A stretch of 64,000 nt of DNA. Source: Lutibacter sp. B1 (lineage in GTDB: Bacteria; Bacteroidota; Bacteroidia; Flavobacteriales; Flavobacteriaceae). This document shows positions 1 to 10,906 of this stretch, piece after piece. The notes beneath the pieces were generated by a model, which saw nothing but the letters and a program-made list of their open reading frames with translations, did no database searches and was not told where the DNA came from. Each line of letters opens with the position of its first letter. Within the stretch, counting starts at the first letter, position 1. The stretch spans positions 1 through 64,000 of the forward strand of contig NZ_JAAZUI010000011.1 of NCBI RefSeq assembly GCF_012524075.1, given 5' to 3'. A program made the translations under genes and the position numbers.

Positions 1-1
1 A

Positions 2-151
2 AGGGACTTCCCTAAAGGAACAGATTTTAACCTCATTGACGAAAAACAGCTCTTAAAACTCGAACATAAACTAAACAACAAACCCAGAAAAATCATTGGG
101 TATAAAACTCCTAAAGAAGTATTGGAACCTGAATTAAAAAACGTAGCTTAG
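2..151 (+). pseudogene. IS30-family transposase, C-terminal fragment
   Basis: A reading frame open from the window edge ends at the stop codon at 149-151 and gives 49 residues. It contains the signature of the C-terminal end of IS30-type transposases: FPKGTDF, then NNKPRKIIGYKTPKEV. The rest of the gene lies outside the window, so it may be an intact transposase or a remnant. It ends only 43 bases before an unrelated IS3-type transposase, which suggests a nest of insertion sequences. Family assignment is by motif recognition only. Confidence 0.75.
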
Positions 152-194
152 TAACTATTAAAAATTAAAACGCTTTGTTGCGTTACAACATTGA

Positions 195-1078
195 ATGCAA
201 GCAAGACCGTTTAAAAGAAAATGGTTGATCCAATGTTTTGGGATTAGTAAACAAGCCTTCTATAAACGCTTGAAATCACATAGAACCAAAGTAAACAATG
301 ACCAAATCGTAATTCAAATGATTAAGGATTATAGAGATGAAGTCGGACAAAGAACCGGTGGCATTAAGCTCCATGACAATCTTAAATCTAAAATGGAATC
401 ACTTGGAATAAAAATGGGAAGAGACAAGTTTTATAAACTATTAAGAGCTTATAACCTCTTAGTTCCAAAGACCAAAAGGTATTTTATAACAACTAATTCT
501 AAACATCATTTTTATAAATATGATAATCTGGTAAAGGACAAGGCTCCTACTCGATCTGAACAGCTTTGGGTAAGCGATATTACTTATATCAAAACAGAAA
601 ACAAACACTGTTACCTCGCACTGGTTACTGATGCCTATTCTAAGAAGATTATGGGCTATAAATTTGCCTCACATATGAAATAGATGCACTCGCTATGGCT
701 ATTAAAAATCGTAAATATCCTAATGAAAAACTGATACATCATTCAGATAGAGGAATTCAATACTGTAATCCAGCATATACCGAATTTGCTGAACAAAACA
801 ATATAACACTATCAATGACACAACAGTACGATCCTTATGAAAATGCAGTAGCAGAACGAATCAATAGAACATTAAAATACGAGTACGGACTTAAACAAAC
901 CATAAAAAATAGTACTTTAGCTAACAAGATGATCAAAAGAGCAGTGAGCATTTATAACAACAAAAGAACACATTTCAGCCTAAAATTAAAGACTCCAGAT
1001 TTTGTTCATATCAACCAAAATGTAAAATATCATTCTTACAAAAAGGATAAACAAAATTTAGAATATTTGACCTTTTAA
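195..1078 (+). pseudogene. IS3-family transposase OrfB, frameshifted
   Basis: Two consecutive frames encode the two halves of one DDE transposase. The first (195-683) has the N-terminal HTH-like region (ISKQAFYKRLKSH) and the first catalytic Asp in LWVSDITYIK, and stops after ASHMK. The second continues in another frame from about 683 (DALAMAIKNR) through the second Asp in HHSDRGIQY and the catalytic Glu region PYENAVAERINRTLK, ending at 1078. The break lies inside the rve catalytic core, not at the usual orfA/orfB slippage site, and a few residues seem to be missing at the joint. No orfA is visible upstream, where the in-frame codon before the first ATG is a stop. The element is therefore probably dead. 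Confidence 0.85.
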
Positions 1079-1571
1079 TTAACCAAAAATGAACCAAAAA
1101 AAGGTCAACCTATTTCAGTATAATACAATTAGAAATTGGTAGAGAAATTTTCTTTCAAAAATAATGATTTACTAAAACTGAAAATCAGATTGATTTTGAG
1201 CATTATTCCTGAATGAGTTTTGATCTATTTTTCTTCTAAAACTAAATTTCTGTTTCAACTGAAAATTCTCTGAGAACTCTTCTCTCCTGTTCTTAAATTC
1301 TGCTTAAAAATGAAAAATTAGATATGATTTTAAATGGTTACTTTAGACAAACTTAAGATGTGCACAATTCATTGATTTTCCTCATATTTGGAAAATCCTG
1401 TGGATTTTTCACCAGTTTGAAGCAATTTTAGTAATTTAGTTACGTAACAATACACAACGCAATCATGTACAAGACCGTTACAATGATAAGGGTATGATAA
1501 AGAAACAGAAATTTCTTATCGATTGTAACAAATTATAATCATTTCAGTCTTAATTGAAAGAATAAATTAAT
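1079..1571. other. Non-coding spacer after the IS3 relic
   Basis: About 490 bases without a convincing gene. The first part (roughly 1100-1125, GGTCAACCTATTTCAGTATA) resembles the terminal sequence often found at the right end of IS3-type elements and may mark the element boundary. The middle (1130-1430) is AT-rich with no recognised feature. The end holds a perfect 10-base palindrome GTTACGTAAC at 1439-1448 and a longer imperfect inverted repeat at 1477-1529, just upstream of the DUF4386 gene. Confidence 0.5.
1477..1529. repeat. Imperfect inverted repeat upstream of DUF4386 gene
   Basis: The arm GTTACAATGATAAG (1477-1490) is matched by CTTATCGATTGTAAC (1515-1529). The arms are complementary apart from one extra base, and are separated by 24 bases. 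It could be a regulator-binding site, the trace of a small mobile element, or an RNA hairpin in the leader of the following gene. The sequence does not decide between these. Confidence 0.5.
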
Positions 1572-2300
1572 ATGAACTCTATTATATCAACTACTCAAAT
1601 CAAGGAAAAAAATATATCCATAGCTAATGCTGCTTTAATATCTGGTTTAGGGTTATTAATTATGGTGTTAACAGTACCGTTTGCTGAATTTTACATTTTC
1701 CCAAAACTAATAACTGAAAATCCTGTCTTGACAGCTAATAATATTATAGATAATAGATTGTTATTCACTACAAGCATTTTTTTACACTTTATTACACTGA
1801 TTTGTGACGTAGTAGTTGCTTGGGCTTTGTATGTTTTTCTAAAACCTGTTTTCAAGTACCTTTCATTATTAACAGCTTGGTTTAGATTAATTTATGCTGC
1901 TATGTATTTAGTAGCATTGGTTAATCTAATCAAGGTTCTAAATCTTTTAGATATTAATAAACAATCAAAATTATTAGACCAAACTCAATTTTATGATTCC
2001 ATTACATTTTATATTAATTCATTCCACCATGAATGGTCTTTCGGATTAATCATTTTTGGAATTTATTTAATTCTTCTCGGTTATTTAGTTTTTAAAGCGG
2101 AATATGTCCCTAAAATATTTGGAATATTATTAATAATTGCTGGTTTTGGTTATTTAATAAATACTTTGGGATTATTTCTATTTCCAAATATAAATACAGA
2201 ATTCCTTTTGATTACATTCTTTGGAGAATTGATATTTATGATTTGGCTTTTAATAAAAGGCTCTAAAATTAAGACCATACAAAAAATACAAACTGATTAA
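1572..2300 (+). CDS. DUF4386 family membrane protein
   Basis: A 242-residue polytopic membrane protein of unknown function. Hydrophobic segments lie near residues 20-45, 62-90, 97-122, 150-172, 178-202 and 208-230, giving about six membrane spans. The pattern, including the NNIIDNRLLF segment after the first span followed by a second span, fits the DUF4386 family, which is common in Bacteroidota. The gene stands alone between the insertion-sequence relics and a DinB-like gene, with non-coding spacers on both sides, typical of accessory single-gene insertions. No catalytic motif is visible. Family assignment is from recognition of the sequence pattern, and the cellular role is unknown. Confidence 0.75.
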   Translation: MNSIISTTQIKEKNISIANAALISGLGLLIMVLTVPFAEFYIFPKLITENPVLTANNIIDNRLLFTTSIFLHFITLICDVVVAWALYVFLKPVFKYLSLLTAWFRLIYAAMYLVALVNLIKVLNLLDINKQSKLLDQTQFYDSITFYINSFHHEWSFGLIIFGIYLILLGYLVFKAEYVPKIFGILLIIAGFGYLINTLGLFLFPNINTEFLLITFFGELIFMIWLLIKGSKIKTIQKIQTD

Positions 2301-2411
2301 AAAAAACGAACGCACAACAACGCACATAAAAAATTGCTTCATTATGATAATCAACAAGATTAGTACTAATTTTGTGTAAACTATGTAACTTTAACTAACA
2401 TTATTTAAATA
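2301..2411. other. Spacer with cassette-like motif and -7 element
   Basis: This 111-base spacer contains ACGCACAACAACGCA (about 2309-2323), which loosely resembles short motifs flanking the two neighbouring accessory genes (TACACAACGCAATC near 1451-1464; TTGTTGCGTTACAAC near 176-190). It also holds TAATTTTG at 2367-2374, a match to the Bacteroidota -7 promoter consensus TAnnTTTG, 37 bases before the DinB-like gene. No TTG lies at the expected -33 spacing, so the promoter is only half supported. Confidence 0.35.
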
Positions 2412-2876
2412 ATGGAACTGACAAAAATTTTAGTAATTCGTTTAAACGAAATTTTACTCGATGGTAAATGGGTTACAGGTACAAACATAAAGAATGAAAT
2501 TATTGATTTGGATTGGAGAAAAGCTACAATGAAAATAGATTCATTAAATTCAATTGCAGATATTACATTTCATATTGATTACTATATAGCGGGAGTTTTA
2601 AACTTTTTTGAAAATGGAAAACTTGAAATTAAAGACAAGTACAGTTTTGATTCAAAACCAATTAATTCACAAAAGGATTGGAAAGATTTAATTGATAAAT
2701 TTTGTGATGATTCAGAAAAGTTTGTGAAAGTTGTAAGAAATATGACAGATAAAGAATTGGAAAAAACTTTTGCAGATGAAAAATACGGTACGATTCTTAG
2801 AAACATAAATGTGATTATTGAACACAGTTATTACCACTTGGGCCAAATTATTTTAATTAAAAAATTGATGAAATAA
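2412..2876 (+). CDS. DinB-like (DUF1572-type) protein
   Basis: A 154-residue soluble protein predicted to fold as a four-helix DinB/YfiT-type bundle. Three histidines are placed as in the family's metal-binding triad: H54 (ITFHIDYY) and the HxxxH pair H138 and H142 (EHSYYHLGQ) near the C-terminus. Despite the name, most members are not known DNA-damage proteins; many are thiol- or metal-dependent transferases of unknown substrate. No neighbour hints at a substrate. The full length and intact His triad suggest a working protein. Start chosen as the first ATG after the -7 element at 2367. Confidence 0.7.
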   Translation: MELTKILVIRLNEILLDGKWVTGTNIKNEIIDLDWRKATMKIDSLNSIADITFHIDYYIAGVLNFFENGKLEIKDKYSFDSKPINSQKDWKDLIDKFCDDSEKFVKVVRNMTDKELEKTFADEKYGTILRNINVIIEHSYYHLGQIILIKKLMK

Positions 2877-2972
2877 CTTTATTAGTCAAATCAATTTATA
2901 CTATTTTTAATTTTCATTATAATTTAATAATTGTAAATTTCATTCTATTTAGCACCATAAATATCAAACACA

Positions 2973-3263
2973 ATGCTTACATTAAATAAAAGATTTCTTT
3001 TCATAGTAATAGCAGTACTGTCCTTATTACTCATTCCTTTTATTGGCATACATTTCACTTCAGAAATAAATTGGTCAGTTTTTGATTTTATTGTTATAGG
3101 AATTTTACTTTTAATAACCGGCTTACTTATTAATTTTGCACTATATAAACTAAAAAACCCAATATTTAGAATAATTGCTGTTGTTACAATAATTTTACTA
3201 TTTATATTATTATGGATTGAACTTGCTGTTGGAATTTTTAATTCTCCATTGTCAGGAAGTTAA
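2973..3263 (+). CDS. Small membrane protein, unknown function
   Basis: A 96-residue hydrophobic protein with three predicted membrane spans (about residues 8-28, 36-58 and 66-92) and short polar loops. It has no recognised domain. It ends 7 bases before the convergent oxyR stop codon. A short dyad CACTTTTATAAAGGTG at 3266-3281 between and across the two gene ends may act as a weak shared terminator. Similar small three-span proteins are frequent in Flavobacteriia, but I cannot name a family. Confidence 0.55.
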   Translation: MLTLNKRFLFIVIAVLSLLLIPFIGIHFTSEINWSVFDFIVIGILLLITGLLINFALYKLKNPIFRIIAVVTIILLFILLWIELAVGIFNSPLSGS

Positions 3264-3270
3264 TTCACTT

Positions 3271-4206
3271 TTATAAAGGTGATACAACAAATTCTTCGCC
3301 CCTTGAATTTAACATAGGTTGTATTTTATCTTTTATTTCACGTTCCAATAAATTTAACAATTGTTTTTTAACAAAATGTTTATGAACTACAATTCCAATA
3401 GTTCTTACAGGAACCGGAGATTGAAAATGCGTAATTTTTTTATATTCAGCAGGTGATAAATCTAACGATGCTAAATAAGGTAACATTGTTAAACCTTTAT
3501 TTATTTTTACAAAACGAATTAGACTGGCAACTGAACCTGCTTTGAAATTAAAATTTATATTATTATTATTTCTATTACCTCCATAATCACAAATTTTTTG
3601 TACCTGAGTGTGTAAACAATGGCCTTCTTCCAATAACCAAAACTTGTTAAAATCAATATTCTCAATATTAACAAAACTATTAACATTATTTTTAGAACAA
3701 TCGTACAAAACAAAAGGCTCATTATACAAAGGTATTTCTTCTAAATCATTCATACCAACAGGTATTGCCAATATACCAATATCTAGCTCTCTCTTAATTA
3801 ACAATTCTGTTATAACATCAGTAGTTTTTTCACTAACTGAAAATGTTATTTTAGGAAACTTCTTTGCAAAATCATTTAAAAATTCAGGGAGTATAAATGG
3901 AGCTACCGTTGGTATAATACCAATTTTTAATTCACCTGATAATTCACCCTTTAAAGATTGAACAACTTCTTTTAATGTGGTTATTTCTTTTGAAATTATT
4001 TTTAATTGCTGAATAATAGCAATCCCCTCTTTTGTTAAAGAAATTGGTTTTGTTTTGCGGTCAAAAATTTTAATATTTATTTCATCTTCAAATTTACCAA
4101 TCATAGTACTTAGAGTAGATTGTGTAATACAGCTTTTATCAGCAGCGTTTCCAAAATTTCTTAACTCATTTACTGCCAGTATATAATCAATTTGTTGTAT
4201 ATTCAT
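3271..4206 (-). CDS. oxyR: OxyR-type LysR peroxide-sensing regulator
   Basis: A 311-residue LysR-family regulator. Residues 1-60 form the winged helix-turn-helix (FGNAADKSCITQSTLS), and residues 90-300 the periplasmic-binding-protein-like sensor domain. C197 and C206 sit in GHCLHTQVQKIC, matching in context and nine-residue spacing the redox-active pair C199/C208 of E. coli OxyR, which form a disulfide on hydrogen peroxide exposure. The gene is transcribed divergently from katG across a 104-base spacer, the classical arrangement for an activator and its target. The inference is that it activates katG under peroxide and may control its own transcription. Confidence in OxyR over a generic LysR protein rests on the cysteine pair and the neighbour. 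Confidence 0.92.
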   Translation of the reverse strand: MNIQQIDYILAVNELRNFGNAADKSCITQSTLSTMIGKFEDEINIKIFDRKTKPISLTKEGIAIIQQLKIISKEITTLKEVVQSLKGELSGELKIGIIPTVAPFILPEFLNDFAKKFPKITFSVSEKTTDVITELLIKRELDIGILAIPVGMNDLEEIPLYNEPFVLYDCSKNNVNSFVNIENIDFNKFWLLEEGHCLHTQVQKICDYGGNRNNNNINFNFKAGSVASLIRFVKINKGLTMLPYLASLDLSPAEYKKITHFQSPVPVRTIGIVVHKHFVKKQLLNLLEREIKDKIQPMLNSRGEEFVVSPL

Positions 4207-4258
4207 TGTGTTAAAATTTTAATCTATTTTATCAATACTAATATAGAAAATATCGTTT

Positions 4259-4287
4259 TTGTCAATCAAAAATAATAAATACATTTG
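4259..4287 (+). promoter_or_regulatory. Predicted katG promoter (-33/-7)
   Basis: TTG at 4259-4261 is followed after 18 bases by TACATTTG at 4280-4287, matching the Bacteroidota consensus TTG-N17-23-TAnnTTTG. Transcription would start near 4293, giving a leader of about 18 bases before the katG ATG at 4311. The overlapping complement CAAAAATA (4267-4274) could be a -7 element for oxyR on the other strand, but it has no matching -33 triplet. Confidence 0.65.
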
Positions 4288-4292
4288 AATAA

Positions 4293-6548
<2,256 letters not shown>

Positions 6549-6627
6549 AACCGAATTAAAACAAAGTTTTTCATATTAATTTCGATAAAAAATTTACATA
6601 AAAAGTAAACTTAATATTGTAATAACA

Positions 6628-6672
6628 AAAACTTGTATTAGTAGTTAGTAATAAACTATTAATGCAAGTTTT
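6628..6672 (+). terminator. katG terminator hairpin
   Basis: A 19-base-pair stem (6628-6646 with 6654-6672, two G-U wobbles) closes a 7-base loop and runs into the T-rich stretch TTTTACTTTTC. It lies 80 bases after the katG stop codon on the same strand. Confidence 0.7.
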
Positions 6673-6794
6673 ACTTTTCATCTTGTTTTTGATTTATTGA
6701 AATACATTTTCTTAGCCCAAATTTCAATCACAATTATTACCTTAGTACCATGCAGAATATCATAGTTGACTTTTACACAAAATAGGCATACAAA

Positions 6795-8228
6795 ATGAAA
6801 TTATTAAAACGAATTTTAAAAGTTGTTTTTACACTAGTAGGATTACTGATTATATTCATTCTTATCACGTTTACTGTTGATGAACAAAGAACAAGCTACC
6901 TCAAAATCAAAAAGAATGAAGCTGCAAATAACAAATCATACCTTATAGCCAATGTTAATGTTATTTCGATGACACAAGATACTGTTTTAACAAATAAAAT
7001 GGTATATATCAAAGAGGGTATAATTCAATCTATCAACGACAGTATTAAAATTCAGGATATTGAAGTGATAGATGCTAAAGGTAAATTTTTAATGCCCGGA
7101 CTTATTGATATGCATGTACATGTTTGGGATAACTACGAACTTGGTCTTTATTTATCTAATGGTGTTACGGCTATTAGAAATGTGTGGGGTATGCCAATGC
7201 ATTTGAGACTAAAAAATGAAGTTAACAATGAAGAAATTCTTTCACCTTTATTTTATACTACCGGACCTAAACTTACAGGTCCTGAGTTTATTGGTGATGA
7301 TAATTTACAACTGAACAATCCGGAAGAAGCTAAAAAAAAGGTACTTTCGTATAAAAATCGAGGATATGATTTTCTAAAAACGTACTACGGTTTACCTAAA
7401 AATATATATGACACAATAATAGAACAGGCTAAGATTTCTGATATGGATATTGTTGCACACCCTTCACAAAAAGTACCTTATTCATATCATTTTAAATCAC
7501 AAATAAAATCTATAGAACATGCAGAAGATATTGTACAACAGCCTCTAAATTATCAATTAGATACATTAAAACTCAATCAAGTAATAAACAATTTTCACAA
7601 TTCACCACATACCTCTTTCTGCCCTACCTTAATAGCTTACTATAATATTTACAACATGCTTCAAGATGATGAAATATTATCTTCGGAACCTGTTAAATTT
7701 ATGAACCCATCTATAAAAAAAGTTGACAGTAAAGGCCAATTTGAACGTTGGAATACAACTAAGAAAAAAGATTCATCTATAATTGACAGAATAAAAAATC
7801 AGCACGATTTTCACCTTTTAATTATAAAAAAACTTAACGATGCAAAAGCCAATATAATTTGTGGTACAGATGCCGGAATTGGAGTTACTGTTCCCGGTTT
7901 TTCAATCCATCAAGAATTATCTTTTTACAAAGAAGCCGGACTTTCTAATTATGAAGTTATTAAAACTGCCACAGTAAATGCTTCAAAAACTCATAAAATA
8001 ATGAGTAATATGGGTACAATTGAAAAAGGTAAGATTGCAAATCTTCTTCTTTTAGATGAAAATCCATTAATAGAATTATCAGCTTTACAAAAACCTAATA
8101 CTGTATTTATAAATGGTAGAAAATTAAATAGAGATATTTTAGATAACTTTGAAAAAAAGGCAAAAAACAGAACCAATTTTATTGCTTCCTTACTTAGATA
8201 TGTTGAGAATTTTATAGTTGAGAAGTAA
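6795..8228 (+). CDS. Membrane-anchored amidohydrolase
   Basis: A 477-residue protein of the metal-dependent amidohydrolase superfamily (imidazolonepropionase-like branch). Residues 8-28 are a membrane anchor or uncleaved signal, so the catalytic domain is probably periplasmic. The core begins with the beta-sandwich around 50-98, then the HxH metal pair H107/H109 in PGLIDMHVHVW. The likely bridging carbamylated lysine is K195 (FLKTYYG), further metal histidines are H222 (IVAHPS) and H242 (IEHAEDI), and the catalytic Asp is near residue 358 (CGTDAG). The C-terminal sheet is typical (GTIEKGKIANLLLLDENP). All key residues are present, so activity is likely, but the substrate (a cyclic amide, peptide or similar) cannot be told. 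The gene appears to stand alone. Confidence 0.85.
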   Translation: MKLLKRILKVVFTLVGLLIIFILITFTVDEQRTSYLKIKKNEAANNKSYLIANVNVISMTQDTVLTNKMVYIKEGIIQSINDSIKIQDIEVIDAKGKFLMPGLIDMHVHVWDNYELGLYLSNGVTAIRNVWGMPMHLRLKNEVNNEEILSPLFYTTGPKLTGPEFIGDDNLQLNNPEEAKKKVLSYKNRGYDFLKTYYGLPKNIYDTIIEQAKISDMDIVAHPSQKVPYSYHFKSQIKSIEHAEDIVQQPLNYQLDTLKLNQVINNFHNSPHTSFCPTLIAYYNIYNMLQDDEILSSEPVKFMNPSIKKVDSKGQFERWNTTKKKDSSIIDRIKNQHDFHLLIIKKLNDAKANIICGTDAGIGVTVPGFSIHQELSFYKEAGLSNYEVIKTATVNASKTHKIMSNMGTIEKGKIANLLLLDENPLIELSALQKPNTVFINGRKLNRDILDNFEKKAKNRTNFIASLLRYVENFIVEK

Positions 8229-8411
8229 ACCTACAGCTCAACCAATAAAATATTTCATTTAAAATTGAAAAAGATTGTACAATAATTGTTATAAACTTTT
8301 TTTCATCCATAAATTAATAACAGTTAATAAATTCAATATTTTTGATACAATTAATAGTTTGCTTTTTAAACAATTAGTTTAAGCATTGCTATATTAAAAA
8401 AATGAAAAAAA

Positions 8412-8981
8412 ATGAAAAAAATTATTAACTATTTCCTTCAAGGCTTATTATACATTGCACCACTAGGTGTTACAGCCTACATTATTTATTGGATATTTAA
8501 CTTTGCTGATAATTTACTTAATAATATTTTACAAAAATTTCTTAAAGTAGATATTCCCGGCTTAGGAGTAGTAGTATTAATACTGTTTCTTATAACAGTT
8601 GGTATTATTGGTCAAAGCATAATTTCAAAGCCTTTCAAAATACTTTTTAAACACGTATTAGAAAAGGCTCCTCTATTACAATTTATTTATCAGGCTGTTA
8701 ACGATTTATTTTCAGCTTTTGTAGGAAAAGAAAAAAAGTTTAACAAACCAGTATTAGTGCTTGTTAACCCAATTTCAAATCTTGAAAAACTAGGATTTAT
8801 TACTGAAGATGATTTGGCTCATATAGGCGAAAAAGATAAAGTAGCTGTATACTTTCCTCATTCTTATAATTTTTCAGGTGAGTTATTTATAGTTCCTAAA
8901 AATCAAATTAAATCTTTAGATATAAATCCGGCTGTTTTAATGAAGTTTATTGTATCTGCAGGTGTTTCAGATTTAAAATAA
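8412..8981 (+). CDS. DUF502 family membrane protein
   Basis: A 189-residue protein with two N-terminal membrane spans (about 8-30 and 48-70) and a cytoplasmic or periplasmic C-terminal domain. The opening LQGLLYIAPLGVTAYI and the later PLLQFIYQAVNDLF match the DUF502 family, whose biochemical role is not established. Two ATGs occur ten bases apart in different frames (8402 and 8412); only 8412 opens the long frame. A TerC-type transporter follows 39 bases downstream, so the two may share a transcript. Confidence 0.8.
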   Translation: MKKIINYFLQGLLYIAPLGVTAYIIYWIFNFADNLLNNILQKFLKVDIPGLGVVVLILFLITVGIIGQSIISKPFKILFKHVLEKAPLLQFIYQAVNDLFSAFVGKEKKFNKPVLVLVNPISNLEKLGFITEDDLAHIGEKDKVAVYFPHSYNFSGELFIVPKNQIKSLDINPAVLMKFIVSAGVSDLK

Positions 8982-9020
8982 AGTTGAAAAGTCTTTTTTT
9001 ATTAAATACATATCATCAAA

Positions 9021-9974
9021 ATGGAACATATAACTCCTTGGATTATTTTAATTATTTATGTACTTACACTTTTAGTGTTTGATTTTTTTGTACTTCACAA
9101 AAAAAATAAACCATCATCTGTAAAAAAGGCAATTTTTGAAACTTTATTCTTTATTATTAATGCCCTAATTTTTTGCTTAATCATATTTTGGAGCTACAAT
9201 AGTAACATTATCGATAATATTAACAATCTATCTCCAAACCAGGCAGTAATTAAATATTTGACCGGTTATTTAATTGAATTATCACTAAGTATTGATAATC
9301 TTTTTGTAATTGCAATTATATTTACTTCTTTCAAAATTCCAAATCAACATCAACATAAATTACTTTTTTTAGGAATTCTTGGTGCAATTGTATTTAGAGC
9401 AATTCTAATAAGTGTAGGACTGGTACTTATTCATAAAATTAAAGGAATGAATATAATTTTTGGTTTATTCCTTTTATTTACTGCATTTAAAATGCTAAAA
9501 AAAGAAACTGAAAACAAAGAAATTAAACAGCAAAAGTGGTTGATGAATTTTTTTAGATATAGTAATAACCTAGACAAAGGAAAATTTATAACAACTATTG
9601 ATGGGAAAAAAGTTTTTACAGCTTTATTTGGCGCATTAGTTACAATTGAGTTTACCGATTTATTATTTGCTTTAGACAGTATTCCGGCAATTTTTGCAGT
9701 AACTACAGATCCTTTTATTGTTTACAGCTCTAATATATTTGCAATAATGGGCTTACGATCTTTATACTTTTTCTTATCAAGTATGTTACAGAAATTTAAT
9801 TATCTGAAATATAGCATATTCTCAATTTTAGTTTTTGTTTCCGTTAAATTGATTACCGAGCCTTATGTTGATATTCCTGAATGGTTTTCACTTTTATTAA
9901 TTGCAATTTCATTAATAATTGGCGTGTATGTATCATTAATAAAAGCTGACAAAAATCAAATAAAAGAAAAATAG
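9021..9974 (+). CDS. TerC/Alx family membrane protein, probable Mn exporter
   Basis: A 317-residue integral membrane protein with eight to nine predicted spans. It has the two acidic signature helices of the TerC family: ELSLSIDNLFVIAIIF (about residues 90-105) and EFTDLLFALDSIPAIF (about 213-228), followed by GLRSLYFFL. The paired acidic residues are thought to bind divalent cation. Studied relatives (Alx in E. coli, MeeF/MeeY in Bacillus) export manganese, often loading secreted metalloenzymes. The name TerC comes from tellurite resistance, but no other ter genes are here. Placement after DUF502 suggests a shared transcript. Substrate is inferred from the family. Confidence 0.85.
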   Translation: MEHITPWIILIIYVLTLLVFDFFVLHKKNKPSSVKKAIFETLFFIINALIFCLIIFWSYNSNIIDNINNLSPNQAVIKYLTGYLIELSLSIDNLFVIAIIFTSFKIPNQHQHKLLFLGILGAIVFRAILISVGLVLIHKIKGMNIIFGLFLLFTAFKMLKKETENKEIKQQKWLMNFFRYSNNLDKGKFITTIDGKKVFTALFGALVTIEFTDLLFALDSIPAIFAVTTDPFIVYSSNIFAIMGLRSLYFFLSSMLQKFNYLKYSIFSILVFVSVKLITEPYVDIPEWFSLLLIAISLIIGVYVSLIKADKNQIKEK

Positions 9975-10072
9975 ATAAATTATTGAATTATTAGCAATAT
10001 TATATATTTTTACAACCTTTATCTTTTTTCTATTTTAATAAAAAGAATCAGTAATAATTAGTATAATTGTAC

Positions 10073-10900
10073 ATGCAAAAGAAAATATTTTATATAGTCC
10101 TATTTTTAATTTCAATTAAAGGATTTTCACAAGAACCTAAGACCGCCGATTCAATAATTAACCCTAGTAATATTGTATTTTTAAAAGGTCAGGTTGTAAG
10201 TAACTTAGATAAGCAACCATTAAAAGGTGCCCATTTATTTAATTTAAACTCCGTTATTGGAACAATCTCAGACGATGAAGGTAAATTTAGTTTAGCAACC
10301 AAAGTACAAGATACTATTTACATCTCTTATTTAGGATATCAATCAATTAAATTAAAAATTACAAATGATTTATTAAAGGGAAATGAGTTAGTAATTGAAC
10401 TACACGAAAAAGCTGAAGAAATAAAAGAAGTAGTGGTTAAATCGCATAAACTTATTGGGGTTTTAGAAATTGATGCTAAAAATGTGCCTAAAGATAAATA
10501 TGCTCGTATTCATATTGTTGGGTTACCTCAAACTTATGAAGTTGGTGTAAAACAGCAAAAAGAATTTAATTCTCCTGTTGATGCGCTGTTTCGTCCTATA
10601 GATTTTGTGTATAATATGTTTGGAAAAAAACCAAATCAATTAAAAAAATTGAAAAAACTTAAAGACGAAGATGACTTACGTAAAATGCTTGAAGACAAAT
10701 TCAATAGAGAATTGATGATGGAATATTTGGACATGGATGCTGAAGAATTGAACGAGCTACTTAACGAATGTAATTATTCTGATTATTTTATAAAATCGGC
10801 AAGTGACCTGCAACTTATTGAGGCTGTTTTACTTTGTTATGAAAATTATAAAGCCATTAAAAAAGGCAGTACCATTAAAGAAGAAGACAAAAAGCAATAA
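10073..10900 (+). CDS. Exported carboxypeptidase-like regulatory domain protein
   Basis: A 275-residue exported protein. A signal peptide (residues 1-20, ending ISIKGFSQ) precedes one CarboxypepD_reg-like beta-sandwich domain (about 36-115: GQVVSNLDKQPLKGAHL, ISYLGYQSIKL). This is the domain that usually heads SusC-type receptors, but here no plug or barrel follows. The rest is charged and helical (about 150-275) with no recognised domain. The first ATG in frame is at 10073; an upstream TTG at 10067 is less likely. It converges on the LacI-type gene with only 6 bases between. Function unknown; periplasmic or lipid-free surface association is possible. Confidence 0.75.
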   Translation: MQKKIFYIVLFLISIKGFSQEPKTADSIINPSNIVFLKGQVVSNLDKQPLKGAHLFNLNSVIGTISDDEGKFSLATKVQDTIYISYLGYQSIKLKITNDLLKGNELVIELHEKAEEIKEVVVKSHKLIGVLEIDAKNVPKDKYARIHIVGLPQTYEVGVKQQKEFNSPVDALFRPIDFVYNMFGKKPNQLKKLKKLKDEDDLRKMLEDKFNRELMMEYLDMDAEELNELLNECNYSDYFIKSASDLQLIEAVLLCYENYKAIKKGSTIKEEDKKQ

Positions 10901-10906
10901 TTTATT

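Noticed and set aside
195-1078. Programmed -1 frameshift of an IS3 element
   Set aside because: The break is inside the DDE core between the two catalytic Asp residues, not at the orfA/orfB junction, and residues seem to be missing.
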